Below, in pieces: positions 62,430 through 64,000 of a stretch of 64,000 nt of DNA. Position 1 is the first letter of the stretch. The number at the start of each line of letters is the position of its first letter. A program made the translations under genes and the position numbers. A model generated the notes under the pieces. That model made no database searches and had not been told where the DNA came from. It worked only from the letters and a program-made list of their open reading frames with translations. Source of the stretch: Hirundichthys speculiger. Its lineage: Eukaryota > Chordata > Actinopteri > Beloniformes > Exocoetidae. The stretch lies in the NCBI GenBank assembly GCA_018398805.1, contig JAGFBZ010002028.1:1798501-1862500 (forward strand). The letters run 5' to 3'.

Positions 62430-62960
62430 AATACTTCATCACTACTCAGGCAGCTCTACTGAGAGGGAAGCTGGAGGGGGCAGGAGTGGATCATCAGCTG
62501 GCTGCATGGACCATCAACTACCTCACCAACAGGCCGCAGTACGTGAGGCTGTGTAACCTGTCCCTGAGGTGCTGGTCTGAAGCACCGGGGCCCCTCAGGG
62601 AACGTTACTCTCTCCGTTCCTCTTCACACCGTATACCTCAGGACTGGACATACGACACCAGCAGTTATCATCTCCAGAAGTTCTCTGATAACTCAGCCAT
62701 TGTTGGCTCTCAGAAGGAGACCACCTCACACACCGGTGAGAATCCAGGGGTCTGACAGCTTTAAGGATATTGGTGTTCATCTCAACAATAACCTGGACTG
62801 TTCTCACGACACTGAATGTGCCGTACAAAAAGGGCCAAAGTCTCCTCCAACCTTCTGAGGAGACCAAGGTTCTTTGGAGTCTGCACGCTCCTGCTCAGGA
62901 CTTCTGTTGATGCTGTGGTATATGCACACATAATCCACCCCGACCCCCCAGCTTGTATGT
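62430..62960 (+). mobile_element. L2-clade LINE internal RT fragment
   Basis: The plus strand reads LLRGKLEGAGVDHQLAAWTI, NYLTNRPQYVRL, then a damaged DTSSYHLQKFSDNSAIVG region. In another frame it reads FKDIGVHLNNNLDCSHDTE. These are the middle and late RT motifs of L2 elements (DWITDYLTDRPQYVRL ... LQKYSDDTAIVG ... YLGVHLNNKLDWS.NTE). The catalytic YADD-type residue set is altered to FSDN. Multiple frameshifts show it is dead. Confidence 0.8.
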
Positions 62961-63224
62961 AATGTTATTATGTCTACAGTCTGAATTTTCATTTTATTTT
63001 TTACTATTCTTATAAACTAAATTAGCAAATATTTTACTTCATATTATTTGCACTATATACTGTCATGTGAGCTACTTAAACTAGATTATATTCCCATTGT
63101 AGCACCAATCAAGTTTGATCTTAAATTATCCTACTCATATGTAATTCAGTCACAGATTTAATTTAATTTTAAATGTAACTGAAACGGACTGTACCATTTT
63201 TCATTGCAGGGGTGTGACCTGTGT

Positions 63225-63251
63225 GGGCGGGGCTGATTCTGTATGATGTCA
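63225..63251 (+). promoter_or_regulatory. GC box and CRE-like site upstream of coiled-coil ORF
   Basis: A perfect Sp1-type GC box (gggcggggc, 63225-63233) is followed by a CRE-like octamer (tgatgtca, 63244-63251). Both lie 90-115 bp before the ATG at 63340. No TATA box is evident. This arrangement is compatible with a proximal promoter, but short motifs like these also occur by chance. Confidence 0.35.
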
Positions 63252-63339
63252 TATTCCAGAACTCCTCCTAGTTTTACCAGTTAGAATTTTTCAGTCACTC
63301 TGAAAACACTGATCTAGAAGACACACATCAAAAGTATCT

Positions 63340-64000
63340 ATGGCTTCCAGACACCAACCAAGTGAGAAAACTGTAAAGAGAAGTCCTCGCTACAGCGCTG
63401 AATGCGAGATCCTTAATCAATTCAATGATGAGGAAATTGCTCGCAACGTGCTCATGAGTGACGACAACAACAGCCTGAAGCTTCAACTTTCAGACTTTCC
63501 GCAGGAAATCGAAAAGATCCAGCCAAGCAGCCAGCTCGGGATCTCAAACAGCCCTGATGAGCTGATGGAGCGCCTCAAACAACTGGAGGACGACAAGAAA
63601 TTCCTTGAACAGAGGAATAAGGATCTCGAGGAGAAGGTAGAAGCTTTAAGAGAAGTTGAAGAAAAATACATGGACCTCCAGCAAGAGAAGGAGGAACTTG
63701 TAAAAGAGAAAAATGAGATGAACAGAGAGATTGAAATCTTGAAACAAGAAAATGACAAGAAAACCGATTTGGTGGAGCAGGAGAAACAACTAAACAGGGA
63801 GAAAAACAGACTGATGCAAGCAAAGAGAGAATATGAGAAGGAAATAAAAATACTGAGAGAAGCACAGATGGATTTTGAGGAGGAAAGAAAAGATCTTGAA
63901 CAGAGTTGGGAAAAATTGGATGAAACTGATCACCAACTTAAGACAGAGAAGCAAAAGCTGCTGGAGGAGTTCATGATTTTAGAAAAGGTTAAGAAAAATC
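63340..64000 (+). CDS. Intronless coiled-coil protein, 3'-incomplete, function unknown
   Basis: An uninterrupted frame starts at ATG 63340 and runs off the window after 220 codons without a stop. An in-frame TGA at 63310 makes this ATG the natural first one, although its context (tct before, G after) is only moderate. Residues 1-65 are polar and low in predicted structure, starting MASRHQPSEKTVKRSPRYSA. From about residue 68 the protein is a nearly continuous coiled coil with heptad leucines and Lys/Glu-rich spacers, for example LEEKVEALREVEEKYMDLQ. No transmembrane segment or catalytic motif is visible. A GC box and a CRE-like site lie 90-115 bp upstream. I do not recognise the family. It could be a small fish-specific intronless gene, a retrocopy of a coiled-coil gene, or the first exon of a longer gene. 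That it is coding is fairly sure; its role is not. Confidence 0.75.
   Translation, partial: MASRHQPSEKTVKRSPRYSAECEILNQFNDEEIARNVLMSDDNNSLKLQLSDFPQEIEKIQPSSQLGISNSPDELMERLKQLEDDKKFLEQRNKDLEEKVEALREVEEKYMDLQQEKEELVKEKNEMNREIEILKQENDKKTDLVEQEKQLNREKNRLMQAKREYEKEIKILREAQMDFEEERKDLEQSWEKLDETDHQLKTEKQKLLEEFMILEKVKKN

Larger units (their letters stand above)
52637..63180. other. Upstream gabrg3 intron or flank, no exon found
   Basis: If gabrg3 continues to the right, this is its next intron. I looked on the minus strand for the conserved exon with HNFPMDEH-type sequence and the WITTPN exon and saw neither. The region contains the transposons listed here. The stretches 54.1-56.1 and 59.0-60.9 kb hold nothing assigned. 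Confidence 0.5.

Noticed and set aside
63483..63865. Serine/phenylalanine-rich minus-strand frames
   Set aside because: Antisense of the Lys/Glu-rich coiled-coil reading frame on the plus strand.
1..64000. CRISPR arrays, bacterial operons, tRNA or rRNA genes
   Set aside because: None was seen. The spliced receptor gene and fish transposons show vertebrate nuclear DNA.

Overview
The window is vertebrate nuclear DNA, almost certainly from a teleost fish. It has widely spaced short exons with GT/AG introns, many microsatellites, and a dense mix of fish-type transposons: L2-clade LINEs, a Penelope-like element, Tc1-like elements, hAT MITEs, and Harbinger and pogo/Tigger relics. Only one gene can be identified with confidence. 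It is the 3' half of a GABA-A receptor gamma-3 subunit gene (gabrg3) on the minus strand.

Four gabrg3 exons are visible, read right to left: 52636-52499, 42738-42586, 20815-20619 and 16326-16045. They encode the end of the extracellular domain, M1, M2-M3, and the M3-M4 loop with M4 and the stop codon. All junctions are in phase with consensus splice sites. The introns are about 9.8, 21.8 and 4.3 kb. The upstream exons (signal peptide, most of the ligand-binding domain) were not found and probably lie beyond the right edge.

The left 16 kb lies downstream of gabrg3. It holds an L2 3' end (3.5-3.8 kb), a decayed Penelope-like retroelement with inverted terminal arms and a hammerhead-like motif (4.55-7.09 kb), a Tc1-like relic (9-10.2 kb) and a nearly full-length but broken antisense L2 (10.75-13.4 kb). 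Inside the introns are a pogo/Tigger-like MITE with TA duplications, a Tc1-like MITE, a hAT MITE with a perfect 8-bp duplication, LINE tails, and a Tc1-like transposase relic split by a LINE. One old repeat family recurs at five or more places.

The right 11 kb holds a Tc1-like MITE, a Tc1-like transposase relic split by a hAT MITE, a second copy of the same hAT MITE 2.3 kb away, a Harbinger relic with a MADF-domain ORF, and an L2 fragment. From 63340 to the right edge an open, single-exon reading frame of at least 220 codons encodes a long coiled coil. It has a GC box and CRE-like site upstream and may be a real intronless gene.

I found no operon, CRISPR array, tRNA or rRNA gene. Nothing here is clearly a new biological system. 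The best leads are the Penelope-like element (ribozyme motif, inverted arms, empty paralogous target sites), the open coiled-coil frame, and the short M3-M4 loop of gabrg3.
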